The position numbers and the translations under genes were made by a program. The notes under the pieces are model-generated. The model ran no database searches and was not told the DNA's origin. It was given only the letters and a program-made list of their open reading frames with translations. From Colwellia sp. MB3u-45 (GTDB taxonomy: Bacteria; Pseudomonadota; Gammaproteobacteria; Enterobacterales; Alteromonadaceae): a stretch of DNA of 64,000 bases. Location: the NCBI RefSeq assembly GCF_014077005.1, contig NZ_JACGVC010000050.1, forward strand, positions 1 through 64,000, written 5' to 3'. Each line of letters begins with the position of its first letter. Within the stretch, counting starts at the first letter, position 1. Below are positions 40,670 to 51,717 of the stretch, piece by piece.

Positions 40670-42328
40670 TTAGCTGCGTAATTCTTTTCGCAGCACTTTG
40701 CCGACATTGCTCTTGGGTAATTCATCCATAAATTCTACAAACTTAGGACGTTTATAATTGGTTAGCATTTCATGACAGTGATCAAAAATGTCTTGTTCGG
40801 TTAAGTTAGGATCTTTTTTAACAATGAACACTTTTACTGCTTCACCGCTAGCATCGTTTTTAACACCAATGGCTGCCGCTTCGAGTACCCCTTGGTGCAT
40901 CACAAGAACTTCTTCTATTTCATTTGGAAAAACGTTAAAACCAGAGACAATAATCATGTCTTTTTTACGATCGACAATCTTAAAAAAGCCATTCTCGTCC
41001 ATGGTGGCGATATCACCTGTTGCTAACCAACCGTCTTTTAATACTTCATCGGTGGCGGCTTGACGATTAAAATAACCTTTCATCACTTGTGGGCCTTTTA
41101 CCCACATTTCGCCCGGTTGTCCTAGCGCAACATCCATACCATCATCATCGACTAAACGAATATCTGTTGAAGAAACAGGAATACCGATAGAGCCATTGTA
41201 GTTTTCTTGGTTATAGGGGCTCATCGTCACTAGGGGTGCGCACTCAGTTAAGCCGTAACCTTCTAATAAACGTGTGCCAGTGACCTTTTCCCAAAGTTCT
41301 GCGACGGGACGTTGCACAGACATACCCCCCCCAAAACCAAGCTTTAGTGGACTAAAGTCAAGTTTGTCAAAACCTGGGGTATGTAACAAACCATTAAATA
41401 AAGTGTTTACACCGGTTATGATGGTAAAAGGATATTTAGCTAATTCTTTAACAAAACCGGCCATATCTCTAGGGTTGGTAATTAATAGATTAGTGCCACC
41501 AAAGGGGATAAAACACAGACAATTAGAGGTTAAGGCATAAACATGATAAAGCGGTAACGCGGTAACCATAATTTCTTTGCCAACCTCGTAAACATTTTTA
41601 GTCGCGGCATTAGATTGCTCAAGATTAGCAACCATATTACGGTGGGTTAACATCGCGCCTTTTGAAGGTCCGGTTGTGCCGCCAGTATATTGTAAGAAAG
41701 CTAAATCAGTTCCCACCACCTCAACCGGCGTAAAATTAAGCGCCGCGCCTTTTGCCATTGCCCGATTAAATTTTACTGCTTGAGGTAAATGGTACGCGGG
41801 TACTTGTTTCTTAACATACTTTAGTACGCCATTAATTATAGCGCCTTTAATTTTACTCAACCTATCACCAACACCAGTAATAATAACCTGCTCTACGTCC
41901 GTTTTATCAATAACGGCGGCAAGTACATGAGCAAAGTTTTCAAGAATAAGAATGCCTTTTGCGCCCGAGTCTTTTAATTGGTGTTGTAATTCACGCGCGG
42001 TATAAAGCGGATTGACATTAACCACAGTGAGTCCGGCAATCAATGCGCCAAATAATGCGATAGGATATTGCAGGGTATTTGGGATCATAATGGCAAATTT
42101 ATCGCCTTTAACTAATCCTAAATCTTGTTGCAAATAAGCAGCAAAGTCGTTAGCTTGTTGTGCAAGTTCTTGATAAGAAATGCTGGCACCCATATTAATA
42201 AATGCGGTATTGTTTTTATAAAGTTTGGTGTATTTTAAAAACAAATCTGCCAAAGAGTTATATTTGTCTGGATCTATTTCAAATGCTAGACCCTTTGGGT
42301 AACTTTTTTCAAGCCAAATTCTTTCCAT
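40670..42328 (-). CDS. long-chain acyl-CoA ligase (AMP-binding)
   Basis: A 552-aa adenylating enzyme: [18 protein letters not shown] (P-loop, about 212-229), [38 protein letters not shown], and C-terminal [15 protein letters not shown] with the catalytic Lys. It is FadD-like by length and motifs and would activate fatty acids to CoA thioesters to feed the rest of this cluster. In the same direction as the thiolase gene, 90 bp downstream of it. Confidence 0.88.
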   Translation of the reverse strand: MERIWLEKSYPKGLAFEIDPDKYNSLADLFLKYTKLYKNNTAFINMGASISYQELAQQANDFAAYLQQDLGLVKGDKFAIMIPNTLQYPIALFGALIAGLTVVNVNPLYTARELQHQLKDSGAKGILILENFAHVLAAVIDKTDVEQVIITGVGDRLSKIKGAIINGVLKYVKKQVPAYHLPQAVKFNRAMAKGAALNFTPVEVVGTDLAFLQYTGGTTGPSKGAMLTHRNMVANLEQSNAATKNVYEVGKEIMVTALPLYHVYALTSNCLCFIPFGGTNLLITNPRDMAGFVKELAKYPFTIITGVNTLFNGLLHTPGFDKLDFSPLKLGFGGGMSVQRPVAELWEKVTGTRLLEGYGLTECAPLVTMSPYNQENYNGSIGIPVSSTDIRLVDDDGMDVALGQPGEMWVKGPQVMKGYFNRQAATDEVLKDGWLATGDIATMDENGFFKIVDRKKDMIIVSGFNVFPNEIEEVLVMHQGVLEAAAIGVKNDASGEAVKVFIVKKDPNLTEQDIFDHCHEMLTNYKRPKFVEFMDELPKSNVGKVLRKELRS

Positions 42329-42417
42329 TTTATTCTCTCCCCAATTATTGATTTTTTAAGTGACTTTTTAAGCCACCTTATTATTATTTTACCGCCGTAC
42401 TACATTGCCTTTAATGT

Positions 42418-43599
42418 TTAAAGTACTTCAAATAAACCTGCTGCACCTTGACCACCACCAATGCACATGCTGATCACCACATATTTTACACCGCGTCGTT
42501 TACCTTCAATTAACCCATGCATAACCATACGTGTGCCGCTCATGCCGTATGGATGACCAATTGAAATAGCACCGCCATTTACATTCAGACGATCTTCTGG
42601 AATACCCAGCTGTTGAGCACAATATAAAACTTGTACGGCAAAGGCTTCGTTAATTTCCCATAAACCAATATCATCCATAGTTAGCTTATTACGCGCTAGT
42701 AATTTTGGTATCGCATAAATGGGACCAATACCCATTTCATCAGGTTCACAACCCGCAACGGCCATGCCGCGATAAACGCCTAATGGCTTAAGTCCGCGCT
42801 GCTCGGCTAATTCACGCTCCATTAATACCACAGCGGCTGCACCATCAGATAACTGTGACGCATTGCCACCGGTAATTGAACCATGTTCTTTTACTGCTTT
42901 CAACGCCGATAAACCTGCAATATGAGTTGATGGACGGTTGCCTTCATCTTGCGTTAAGGTCACTTCTACTTTACTAATAGCACCGGTTGCTTTGTCCATC
43001 ACTAATTTTGTTGCTGTAACTGGCACAATTTCATCATCAAACTTATTCTCGGCTTGTGCGGCTGCCGTGCGTTGTTGAGATTTAAGTGCATAAGCATCTT
43101 GTGCTGCTCTTGATATATCATAACGATTAGCTACCACTTCTGCAGTATCTAGCATAGGCATATATATCGCTGGGCGATAGGCTTTTACACTGGGGTCAAC
43201 CAGGCGATGCATATTCATTTTATCGTTTTGCACTAAACTAATGGAGTCACAACCACCGGCAACCATCACTTGTGCGCCATCGCAAACAATATGATTTGCC
43301 GCGGTTGCTATCGACATTAAACCTGATGAACATTGTCTATCAATCGTCATACCCGCAACAGAAACCGGTAACTCGGCCGCCATAGCCACTTGACGAGCAA
43401 AGTTCATCCCTTGATTACCTTGTGTTAACGCGGCACCAAAAATACAGTCTTCAATATCATTTACATCAATTCCTGCCCGTTCTACTGCAGCTTTTACCGC
43501 CACAGCAGCCAATGTTGGTGCTGATAAATCATTAAATGCGCCACGGTACGCCTTACCAATTGGCGTACGAGCTACTGATACAATAACGGCTTCTCTCAT
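42418..43599 (-). CDS. acetyl-CoA C-acyltransferase (thiolase)
   Basis: A 393-aa thiolase: active-site Cys in [16 protein letters not shown] (about 89), [17 protein letters not shown] (His about 349), [15 protein letters not shown] with the second Cys (about 379). Cleaves 3-ketoacyl-CoA in the last step of beta-oxidation. It lies between the SDR and the acyl-CoA ligase genes and has good Shine-Dalgarno context (GGATG..). Nothing unusual. Confidence 0.9.
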   Translation of the reverse strand: MREAVIVSVARTPIGKAYRGAFNDLSAPTLAAVAVKAAVERAGIDVNDIEDCIFGAALTQGNQGMNFARQVAMAAELPVSVAGMTIDRQCSSGLMSIATAANHIVCDGAQVMVAGGCDSISLVQNDKMNMHRLVDPSVKAYRPAIYMPMLDTAEVVANRYDISRAAQDAYALKSQQRTAAAQAENKFDDEIVPVTATKLVMDKATGAISKVEVTLTQDEGNRPSTHIAGLSALKAVKEHGSITGGNASQLSDGAAAVVLMERELAEQRGLKPLGVYRGMAVAGCEPDEMGIGPIYAIPKLLARNKLTMDDIGLWEINEAFAVQVLYCAQQLGIPEDRLNVNGGAISIGHPYGMSGTRMVMHGLIEGKRRGVKYVVISMCIGGGQGAAGLFEVL

Positions 43600-43663
43600 G
43601 ATACATCCATATTAAGTCTTTGATAATTAATCGATAGTTATTTAGCTAAATAGTTACGCGTGA

Positions 43664-44593
43664 CTATTTTGTTGTGTTTTGTTGTGATTTCATAAAAGCC
43701 ATAGCTTTTAAAACAAACTTTTCACCTTGTTTTGCACCTGACGCTAATGTCGTTTGGCCTGTTTGATTAGTTAACTCGGGCCATTGTTCGCGCACAGTTT
43801 CAGGATTTTGGTTTTGCCCGGCAATAAAACAACCCTGGGTTTCAACAATACTGGCACTTGAATAGCCGCCTGCGCCAGCACATAAAATAAAGCGATTAGG
43901 GGCATCGTCATCACACAGTGTTAACAGGCCGGCCGTTACCGCTTCAGGTGCAAAAGCTTGGACAATTTCTGCCGGCATTAAATCTTCCGTCATACGTGTG
44001 CCTGCAGTTGGCGCTAGGGCATTGACGCGAATATTATTTTTTGCGCCTTCAAGCACTAAGGTATTCATTAAACCTAACACCGCCATTTTTGCCGCGCCGT
44101 AATTTGCTTGACCGAAATTACCGTACATACCGCTTGAAGAGGTGGTCATCACGATACGGCCATAGTTTTGTTCGCGCATGATGTCCCAAACCGCTTTAGT
44201 GCAATTAACTGAGCCCATAACATGAACATCCATCACCAGTTTAAAGTCATCTATGCTCATTTTAGCAAAAGATTTATCACGTAAAATACCGGCATTATTA
44301 ATCAAGATATCAACACGACCCCATTTTTCCATGGCTTGGTTCACCATGTCTTGTACTTCATCAAAATTGGCAACGTTAGCACCGTGACTGATAGCTTCAC
44401 CGCCATTTTCTGTAATTAAACGCACCACTTCTTCAGAGGCTTGTGACGATGCACCGCTACCATCGCGCGCACCACCTAAGTCATTAACCAGCACTTTTGC
44501 ACCACGTACTGCAAGTGCTAAGGCGTGTGAACGGCCTAAACCATTACCCGCGCCCGTAACAATGGCGACCTTACCTTCAAAACTTATTGGCAT
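43664..44593 (-). CDS. SDR oxidoreductase, 3-hydroxyacyl-CoA dehydrogenase type (MFE-2-like)
   Basis: About 309 aa: VTGAGNGLGRSHALALA (NAD binding), LVNDLGGARDGSG (characteristic of the peroxisomal multifunctional enzyme type 2 dehydrogenase part), VNNAG-like INNAGILRDKSFAKMS, TSSSGMYGNFGQANYGAAKMA with Ser, Tyr and Lys. Oxidises 3-hydroxyacyl-CoA. The adjacent MaoC gene is the hydratase of the same multifunctional pathway. Start at 44593 with AAGGAAG six bases upstream. Confidence 0.85.
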   Translation of the reverse strand: MPISFEGKVAIVTGAGNGLGRSHALALAVRGAKVLVNDLGGARDGSGASSQASEEVVRLITENGGEAISHGANVANFDEVQDMVNQAMEKWGRVDILINNAGILRDKSFAKMSIDDFKLVMDVHVMGSVNCTKAVWDIMREQNYGRIVMTTSSSGMYGNFGQANYGAAKMAVLGLMNTLVLEGAKNNIRVNALAPTAGTRMTEDLMPAEIVQAFAPEAVTAGLLTLCDDDAPNRFILCAGAGGYSSASIVETQGCFIAGQNQNPETVREQWPELTNQTGQTTLASGAKQGEKFVLKAMAFMKSQQNTTK

Positions 44594-44660
44594 AATATAC
44601 TTCCTTAACATGCTTTAATTAGTTGTTTATTAATAGTTCACATTGAGACGATAGATAAGG

Positions 44661-45122
44661 TTATTTCACCATTTGCACTGAAAGCCATTCCGCCACTAAT
44701 GCCGGTGTGTCGCAACCTTCAATTTCAACCGTCACTTGTGTAGATAAACGATATTGCCCTGGTTTTTTCTCTTCAATCGCTAGCGTTTTAGCATGTGCTC
44801 TAACGCGACTATTTACCTTAACCGGTTGCAAGAACCTGACTTTGTCAAAACCCGCGTTTAAGCCCATATAGAATCCCTCAATAATGACACTGAAGTCTTC
44901 CGCAAAATGAGAAAGCATTGATAAAGATAAAAAACCATGGGCTATGGTTGAGCCAAATGGCGTTGCTTTTGCCTTTTCTTCATCAATATGGATAAATTGA
45001 TGATCTAGGGTGCAATCCGCAAATTTATTAATTTGCGCCTGCGTTATTTGGTGCCAAGGTGTTGGCTCAGCTTCAAAGCCAATGTAGTTGGCTAATTGAT
45101 CTTTTGTTATTATGGTTGGCAT
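44661..45122 (-). CDS. MaoC-family (R)-enoyl-CoA hydratase
   Basis: A 153-aa hot-dog fold protein with the hydratase motif FADCTLDHQFIHIDEEKAKATPFGSTIAHGFLSLSML (Asp and His of the catalytic dyad at about 37 and 42). Hydrates enoyl-CoA to (R)-3-hydroxyacyl-CoA, which the MFE-2-like SDR next to it would oxidise. Genes are 50 bp apart. Confidence 0.88.
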   Translation of the reverse strand: MPTIITKDQLANYIGFEAEPTPWHQITQAQINKFADCTLDHQFIHIDEEKAKATPFGSTIAHGFLSLSMLSHFAEDFSVIIEGFYMGLNAGFDKVRFLQPVKVNSRVRAHAKTLAIEEKKPGQYRLSTQVTVEIEGCDTPALVAEWLSVQMVK

Positions 45123-45200
45123 AGTAAATTTCCCTTTAAGCGCATGATTATTTAAGACCCTGGTTATGTAAGTAGATAGTTATTTAAGGCCCGTTAAGCT

Positions 45201-47006
45201 TTAAAACCAGTCTACTTTCATGTCATAGGTTGTACTGTCTGAATTTGCTAAAATACTCGACCATAGCGCTATTTTTGGTAACTCAAAGCGATAAAAATAC
45301 TGTAATGCTTGTAGCTTTCCGTGATAAAAATGCTCATCGCTTTGATGTGGTTTTTTGCTCAGTGCTTCGCTGGCCACTATGCCTTGTTTTAACCATAACC
45401 AGGCGACAATAACCTGACCAAAAAATTCAAGGTATTTTACTGAGTTAGCTAAAGCCAAATCGATATTGCCGGTCGACATTGCGCCTAATACCACTTGAGT
45501 TGTTTGTTTTAAGGTCTCAACAGCGGCACTGAGTTGACTAGAAAATTCAGCTAAATTTTTATAGGATTTTGCTTGTTCAATGGTTTTATAAATTTCCGCT
45601 AGGGTTGCTGTGTAGCCGGCCATTTTATTCATCGGTACTTTTCGGGTTAATAAATCTAACGACTGAATACCTGTGGTGCCTTCATGAATAGCATTTAAGC
45701 GATTGTCACGATAAAACAACTCCACAGGATGCTCGTTAATATAACCATGTCCACCCAATACTTGAATAGCTAAGTCGTTAGCTTTAGTACCATATTCTGA
45801 CGGCCAGGTTTTTATAATTGGCGTTAAAAAATCTAATAACACTTGTGCATCTTGTTGTGCTTCAATTGTGGGGGCTGTTTTTTCGTCGTCGCTCAGTTGT
45901 GAGCCATAAAGCACCAGTGCAAGTGCGCCTTCAGCATAGGCTTTTTGTGCGAGTAACATACGGCGAACATCGGCGTGTTCAATAATATTAACCATGGGAG
46001 AAAGTGGATCTTTGCATGATGGCAAGCGCCCTTGTGGACGATTTTTTGCGTAATCAAGCGAATATTGATAACCGGCAACCGCGAGTGTTGCAGCGCTAGT
46101 ACCCACCATAATACGTGCCTCATTCATCATATGAAACATGTACTTAAGCCCTTGATTCTCTTCACCAACCAAGTAGCCCACTGAGCCATTTTTCTCACCA
46201 AAGCTTAAGGCTGTTGAGGTGTGAGCGCGACCGCCCATTTTGTGAAATAAGCCCGCTAGCGCCACCTCATTATCCTCACCCAAAGTGCCATCAGGGTTCA
46301 CTAAAAATTTAGGCACGACAAATAATGAAATCCCTTTAATACCTTTCACTGCGCCTTTTACACGCGCAAGTACTAGATGGACAATATTCTCACTTAAGTC
46401 ATGATCGCCACCAGAAATATAGATTTTATTACCGCTAATGCGATAAGTATCATCTGCTGACTTAACCGCCTTGGTGATTAAATCGCCAAGCCCTGAGCCG
46501 CTGCCTGGTTCGGTCATCGCCATGGTGCCCATGAATCGTCCTGAGCGCATGGGTTTAACCCATTTTTCAATCAGGGCTTTGCTACCATGGGCTTGCAGTA
46601 AATTTGCATTAGCCGTGGTCAACATGTTGTAACCTAAGCCAACACCCCCTGCGGCGGTTAGATAGGTGTTAGCCGCGCTTGCAATAATGGGCGGTAATTG
46701 CATGCCATTTGAGGCGAAATCTGCACTCGCTGAAGAAATACCCGAGGCTATTACTGCTTCAATAGCCGGTTTTAACTCAGGTATAAGGCTGACGTTTTTA
46801 CCGTCAAAAGTAGGTTGATGCGTATCAAGTTTTTGTCGAATAGGTAAGAAGTGTTTCTCAGCTATGGCTTTAGCCGTATTAATGACCTCATTAAAAGTCT
46901 GACGGTCATGGTCTTGATAGCGTGCTCGTTTTATCAGTGATTCACTATCAAAAAGCTCATAGAGCATAAATTCAAGATCACGTTCATTCATTAATGTTGC
47001 AGACAT
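45201..47006 (-). CDS. large acyl-CoA dehydrogenase
   Basis: A 601-aa protein with the same extended architecture as the one at 31399: MGTMAMTEPGSGSGLGDL, RISGNKIYISGGDHDLSENIVHLVLARV, MNEARIMVGTSAATLAVAGY, YGTKANDLAIQVLGGHGYINEHPVEL, FYRDNRLNAIHEGTTGIQSLDLLTRKV. Introduces the double bond in acyl-CoA. It lies between an SDR and the MaoC gene in the minus-strand run. Confidence 0.86.
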   Translation of the reverse strand: MSATLMNERDLEFMLYELFDSESLIKRARYQDHDRQTFNEVINTAKAIAEKHFLPIRQKLDTHQPTFDGKNVSLIPELKPAIEAVIASGISSASADFASNGMQLPPIIASAANTYLTAAGGVGLGYNMLTTANANLLQAHGSKALIEKWVKPMRSGRFMGTMAMTEPGSGSGLGDLITKAVKSADDTYRISGNKIYISGGDHDLSENIVHLVLARVKGAVKGIKGISLFVVPKFLVNPDGTLGEDNEVALAGLFHKMGGRAHTSTALSFGEKNGSVGYLVGEENQGLKYMFHMMNEARIMVGTSAATLAVAGYQYSLDYAKNRPQGRLPSCKDPLSPMVNIIEHADVRRMLLAQKAYAEGALALVLYGSQLSDDEKTAPTIEAQQDAQVLLDFLTPIIKTWPSEYGTKANDLAIQVLGGHGYINEHPVELFYRDNRLNAIHEGTTGIQSLDLLTRKVPMNKMAGYTATLAEIYKTIEQAKSYKNLAEFSSQLSAAVETLKQTTQVVLGAMSTGNIDLALANSVKYLEFFGQVIVAWLWLKQGIVASEALSKKPHQSDEHFYHGKLQALQYFYRFELPKIALWSSILANSDSTTYDMKVDWF

Positions 47007-47078
47007 AAAATTATCTTCTCATCTTTTTACTTAGCTAAATCACAGCGAGTTAGTGCAAGTTACTACATGGTTATTAAC

Positions 47079-47840
47079 TTATTGCGCTGAAACACCGCCA
47101 TCTATGGCGATACATTGCCCTGTCATGTAGGTATTCGCTGGAGATAACATCATCAGCATCATGGCAACAATTTCTTTAGGTTCGCCTAAGCGATTCATTG
47201 GGGCGCCTCTAGCCATTTTCTGTTGTTGTTCTTGGTCTGCAAAATTAGTCACCATAGGCGTTAAGGTAAAAAATGGACAAATGGCATTGATACGAATATT
47301 GTCACGACCATATTCAACCGCACCAGATTTGGTTAAACCAATCACCGCATGTTTAGCCATCGCATAAGCACTACCTCTGGCGGCACCACTTAGGCCAGCC
47401 ATAGAACTCACATTGAGAATGCTACCTTCACCTTGTTGCAACATTTGTTGTATTTGATGGCGCATGCCAAATTGAACACCTTTAACATTAATGGCAAATT
47501 GACTGTCCATTATGGCTTCGTCTATCTCATGTAGTGGCATAAATTCGTGGGCGACACCGGCATTATTTACCCCTATATCAACACGGCCAAAGTGTTTAAT
47601 CGCGGTGTCGACCATAGCTTTACAGTCATCATTTTTTGAAACATCACAGGCCAGTGCAATAACCTCAGCGCCGGTTGATGCTATATCTTCAGCCACTTTT
47701 AACACACCAGACTCGTTAATATCACTGATCACTAACTTGGCACCACGCTTAGCCAACTCTTGTGCTAACAGCTGACCAAAGCCTTGCGCTGCGCCGGTAA
47801 TAACCGCTACTTTTCCTGTAAAATCTAATAGTGCATCCAT
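47079..47840 (-). CDS. SDR family oxidoreductase
   Basis: About 253 aa: VITGAAQGFGQLLAQELA (NAD site), VNNAGVAHEFMPLHEID, NVSSMAGLSGAARGSAYAMAKHAVIG (Ser, Tyr, Lys), INAICPFFTLTPM. Start at 47840 is preferred because AAGGG precedes it by seven bases. Probably oxidises an alcohol intermediate in this cluster. Its reading is complete. Confidence 0.85.
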   Translation of the reverse strand: MDALLDFTGKVAVITGAAQGFGQLLAQELAKRGAKLVISDINESGVLKVAEDIASTGAEVIALACDVSKNDDCKAMVDTAIKHFGRVDIGVNNAGVAHEFMPLHEIDEAIMDSQFAINVKGVQFGMRHQIQQMLQQGEGSILNVSSMAGLSGAARGSAYAMAKHAVIGLTKSGAVEYGRDNIRINAICPFFTLTPMVTNFADQEQQQKMARGAPMNRLGEPKEIVAMMLMMLSPANTYMTGQCIAIDGGVSAQ

Positions 47841-47945
47841 GGTATTTCCCTTACATTTCAAATATTGTTGATGAATTTTTTGTTATAACGCGCCGTTATC
47901 ACTCAATTTACATGGCTATATTTTATTCAAAACTTACCTTTGACA

Positions 47946-49022
47946 TTACTTATCTGTTGTTTGTTCGTCTGTTTTTTCGGCTGCCTGTTCGCCTTCCTGC
48001 TCGATAATACTTAAAGCCATTTGCGCTAAAGGTTCAACAAAGGCCCCCACTTTATCGGCCTGTTTATTTGATGCGTTACCCTCTGACGCGCGTTTTGCCA
48101 CGCCTTGCACTATTGCCGCTAATCTAAAAAAGCTAAATGCTAAGTAGAAGGTCCAATTGTCGATACGGTCAATGCCCATACGTTGACAGTAACTTGCAAC
48201 ATATTCTGCTTCTGTGGGTATGCCTAAACTCACCCTATCAACACCTTGCAGGCCATCGATAGCGCCCATCCCTTGTGGCATACGCAGCTGCATACATTGA
48301 TAAGCTAAATCAGAAAAAGGATGTCCTAACGTCGATAATTCCCAATCCAACACAGCCATGACTTCAGGCTTGTCTTTGGCAAACATCATATTGTCTAGGC
48401 GAAAGTCACCATGTACTAAGCAAACTCGGCCATCATCTTCAGGCAGGTGTTTTTCAAGCCAAAGTATCAGCTGGTCCATAGCCGAAATTTGCTGTAATTC
48501 TGTTGTGCGATATTGCGAAGACCAACGACCAAATTGTCGTTCAAAGTAGTTACCTGCTTTGCCATAATCTCCTAAACCCACTAGCTCAATATCAACGCTG
48601 TGCAGAGCGACTAAGGTTTTATTCATCGCATCATATAGTTGGCTGCGATAAGCATTGGTTGAAATTTCAGCTAATGACGGACTCCAGTAAACGCTACCAT
48701 CACAAAACTCCATCAAGTAAAACATAGCGCCAATAATACCGGTGTCGCGACAAAGGTGATAAACCTGAGCAACAGGTACGTCAGTACCTTTAAGAGCATC
48801 AAGCACTTCAAACTCTCGATCAACGGCGTGGGCAGATTTTAACAATTTTCCCGGTGGTTGGCTGCGCAATACATACAAACCCGATTCAGCCGTTACTTTA
48901 AAAGTAGGATTTGACTGCCCACCGGTAAACTTGCTTAATGTGATAGGGCCAATAAAACCTGCGACATGAGACTCAAGGTATTGAGTTAATTTTTCTACAT
49001 CAAAAGCAAAGCTTGCTGTCAT
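47946..49022 (-). CDS. APH-type phosphotransferase (ACAD10/11 or LvaA-like kinase)
   Basis: A 358-aa aminoglycoside-phosphotransferase-fold kinase: GGQSNPTFKVTAESGLYVLR (nucleotide loop with Lys replaced by Arg context), LVHGDFRLDNMMF (catalytic Asp about 204 and Asn), AVLDWELSTLGHPFSDLAY (metal Asp). Members beside acyl-CoA dehydrogenases phosphorylate 4-hydroxyacyl-CoA. It lies 37 bp downstream of an acyl-CoA dehydrogenase of matching type, so the pair is probably a functional unit. Antibiotic resistance is unlikely. Confidence 0.85.
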   Translation of the reverse strand: MTASFAFDVEKLTQYLESHVAGFIGPITLSKFTGGQSNPTFKVTAESGLYVLRSQPPGKLLKSAHAVDREFEVLDALKGTDVPVAQVYHLCRDTGIIGAMFYLMEFCDGSVYWSPSLAEISTNAYRSQLYDAMNKTLVALHSVDIELVGLGDYGKAGNYFERQFGRWSSQYRTTELQQISAMDQLILWLEKHLPEDDGRVCLVHGDFRLDNMMFAKDKPEVMAVLDWELSTLGHPFSDLAYQCMQLRMPQGMGAIDGLQGVDRVSLGIPTEAEYVASYCQRMGIDRIDNWTFYLAFSFFRLAAIVQGVAKRASEGNASNKQADKVGAFVEPLAQMALSIIEQEGEQAAEKTDEQTTDK

Positions 49023-49059
49023 CTGTTTATCTCTTTCATCGGTTTAACCTGCTCAATGT

Positions 49060-50283
49060 TTATAGCAATTGACCTGAGGTTGTCTTTTTCACTAAATCGC
49101 GGCCAAGTTGCATCATGTGTACTTGATCTGGGCCATCGGCTAAACGCAAGGTTCTTTGACCAGCAAAGGCATGGGCCAAAAAGGTATCTTGGCTGACACC
49201 AACTGCGCCATGGCATTGAATAGCACGGTCAAGTACATCAAGTGCCATACTCGGCGCGACAATTTTAATCATAGCGATAATATCTTTAGCGGCTTTATTG
49301 CCGTCAGTGTCCATTTTTTGCGCCGCTTTTAAGGTCATCAAGCGTGCTTGTTCAATCTGACAAGCAGAAATAGCAATATCTTCACGCACTGATTGCTGTT
49401 TGATCATAGGGCGACCAAAAACAATGCGCTCGTTAACTCGCTGACACATTAAATCCAGCGCTCGTTGTGCTACGCCAATAGAGCGCATGCAATGATGAAT
49501 GCGGCCTGGGCCTAAACGACCTTGGGCAATCTCAAAACCTTTGCCTTCACCAACAATAATGTTTTCAACCGGTACGCGAACATTGTCAAAGGTGATTTCA
49601 GCATGCCCTTCGGGGGCGTCGTTATAACCGAACACTTGCATTGGACGTACCATAGTGACGCCCGGTGTTTTCATCGGCACTAGCACTTGAGACTGCTGAA
49701 TATAGCGGTTGCTATTGTCAGGATCAGTTTTGCCCATCACGATCATAATTTCACATTGTTTGCGACAGGCGCCACTGATATAAAATTTACGACCATTGAT
49801 AACATATTCATCACCTTCGCGTTCTATGCGAAGTGCTATGTTGGTCGCATCACTTGAGGCAACTTCTGGCTCGGTCATAGCAAATGCTGAACGAATTTTG
49901 CCTTCAAGTAGCGGCTCTAACCATTTTTTTTTCTGCGCTTCATCACCATATTTAGCCAATACTTCCATATTGCCAGTATCAGGGGCCGCGCAATTAAACA
50001 CTTCTGGTGCCCACATCACTTTGCCCATAATTTCGGCAAGGGGAGCGTATTCTAAGTTAGTTAGCCCGGCACTATATTTACCGTAACTTACCGGTAAAAA
50101 TAAATTCCATAAGCCTTGCGCTTTCGCCTTGGCTTTAAGTGCTTCCATTAAGGGCGGGGTTGACCATTGATCCTGAGCTACTTGCTCATGCATTTGTGCT
50201 TCAACAGGATAAACATGGCTGTCCATAAATGTGCTGACACGTGCCATTAATTCTTTAACTTTGTCGCTGTATTCAAAATCCAT
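49060..50283 (-). CDS. acyl-CoA dehydrogenase (ACAD11/LvaC-like)
   Basis: A 407-aa dehydrogenase: [21 protein letters not shown] and [25 protein letters not shown] (FAD site), [60 protein letters not shown]. The RIHHCMR and ACR segments are typical of the ACAD10/11 group. Its companion kinase would make a 4-phosphoacyl-CoA, which this enzyme group converts further. Monofunctional, no domain fusion. Confidence 0.86.
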   Translation of the reverse strand: MDFEYSDKVKELMARVSTFMDSHVYPVEAQMHEQVAQDQWSTPPLMEALKAKAKAQGLWNLFLPVSYGKYSAGLTNLEYAPLAEIMGKVMWAPEVFNCAAPDTGNMEVLAKYGDEAQKKKWLEPLLEGKIRSAFAMTEPEVASSDATNIALRIEREGDEYVINGRKFYISGACRKQCEIMIVMGKTDPDNSNRYIQQSQVLVPMKTPGVTMVRPMQVFGYNDAPEGHAEITFDNVRVPVENIIVGEGKGFEIAQGRLGPGRIHHCMRSIGVAQRALDLMCQRVNERIVFGRPMIKQQSVREDIAISACQIEQARLMTLKAAQKMDTDGNKAAKDIIAMIKIVAPSMALDVLDRAIQCHGAVGVSQDTFLAHAFAGQRTLRLADGPDQVHMMQLGRDLVKKTTSGQLL

Positions 50284-50393
50284 GGGTGATCCTTATTATT
50301 TTTTAGTATCTGGCTGTTATTTTTGTCGTTTTAGCGCCGTTAACCCTCTGCAGTTTTAAATTCACACTATCGCGAACATTTCTGCGATGGCGA

Positions 50394-51593
50394 TTAACTT
50401 AATTTCATCAGCGCGGCTTTATTAAATTGTGCTATTTCATCAGCTTTATTGTCTTTAATTTTATTGACCCACTCTGGATCAACTAACAATGCTCGGCCGA
50501 TAGCGACCAGATCAAATTCATCATTATTTAAACGGGCCAATAAACCATCGATACTGGTTGGGTTGGATGTCCCTCCAAGGTCGACACTACCTTCACCGGT
50601 AAAATCACTATCTAAACCCACACTACCGACAGTGATAACCGGTTTATTAGTGATTTTTTTCGTCCAACCGGCAAGATTAAGGGCTGAACCTTCAAATTCA
50701 GGTAGCCAAAATCGGCGCGTGCTGGCGTGAAAAATATCTACACCGGCATTGCTGAGTAACAATAAAAATGTTGTTAACTCTTCAGGTGTTTGACAAAGCT
50801 TAGCCTCATAATCTTGTTGTTTCCATTGAGAAAATCTAAAAATAATTGGAAAGTCTTCACCAACCGCAAGACGAATGGCTTGCACTATTTCAACAGCGAA
50901 ACGTGCTCTATTTTCTAATGAGCCGCCATATTTATCGCTACGTTGATTGGTGCCTTGCCAAAAAAATTGGTCAACTAAATAACCATGCGCGCCATGCACT
51001 TCAATTGCGTCAAAACCAATAGCTTTAGCATCACCGGCCGCTTGAGCAAATGCGCTAACCACTTCATCAATATCTGCTTGGCTCATGGCAATACCGTTAG
51101 GTGTGCCCGGCTTATACAAACCTGAGGGGCTATAAGCCGGTATGGTTTTATCTGGGCCTATGCCTTCTTTACGTACTGAGCCTACATGCCATAACTGCGG
51201 GGCAATTTTTCCACCGGCGGCATGAACTTCATCAACCACATGTTTCCAACCCGCTAAGGCTTCTTCACCAAAAATAGCCGGCACACGCTCATAACCGTTG
51301 GCGGCTTTATGTGAGATAAACGTGCCTTCGGTAATAATTAAGCCAACATTACCTTCGGCTCTGCGACGATAATATTGAGCTACCTCGTCGGTTGGGATAT
51401 AGTTTGGCGAAAATGTCCGAGTCATCGGTGCCATGACAGTGCGATTTTTTAAGGTTAAACCACCGATGGATAAGGGTTGAAAAAGTTTAGCGGCACTATT
51501 TACGGTGTTAGTTAAGGTGTTAGTTACGCCCTTATTTTCAGCTTTTGTTTCTACACTTTTTTCTACATTTTTTTCTGCGTCAATGCTAGTCAT
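50394..51593 (-). CDS. NADH:flavin oxidoreductase (old yellow enzyme family)
   Basis: A 399-aa TIM-barrel flavoprotein: LFQPLSIGGLTLKNRTVMAPM, GLIITEGTFISHKAANGYERVP, PQLWHVGSVRK, FDAIEVHGAHGYLVDQFFWQGTNQRSDKYGGSLENRARF (substrate His residues), LVAIGRALLVDPEWVNKI. About 35 N-terminal residues are a charged low-complexity extension unusual for the family. It could reduce an enoyl-CoA or an enone in the cluster's pathway. Confidence 0.86.
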   Translation of the reverse strand: MTSIDAEKNVEKSVETKAENKGVTNTLTNTVNSAAKLFQPLSIGGLTLKNRTVMAPMTRTFSPNYIPTDEVAQYYRRRAEGNVGLIITEGTFISHKAANGYERVPAIFGEEALAGWKHVVDEVHAAGGKIAPQLWHVGSVRKEGIGPDKTIPAYSPSGLYKPGTPNGIAMSQADIDEVVSAFAQAAGDAKAIGFDAIEVHGAHGYLVDQFFWQGTNQRSDKYGGSLENRARFAVEIVQAIRLAVGEDFPIIFRFSQWKQQDYEAKLCQTPEELTTFLLLLSNAGVDIFHASTRRFWLPEFEGSALNLAGWTKKITNKPVITVGSVGLDSDFTGEGSVDLGGTSNPTSIDGLLARLNNDEFDLVAIGRALLVDPEWVNKIKDNKADEIAQFNKAALMKLS

Positions 51594-51717
51594 CTTATTC
51601 CCTAAACTCGTTCATTTTTATTTGCTCTGCGTAAATTAACTAAAGTGGCGACAATAAGTCTAACAGCCTGAACCAACACTAATTGACGCTTGTTATATCA
51701 ATTTAAAGGGCTATTAC

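Noticed and set aside
47946-49022. Aminoglycoside resistance gene
   Set aside because: The APH fold is shared, but the position beside an ACAD10/11-like dehydrogenase points to acyl-CoA metabolism.
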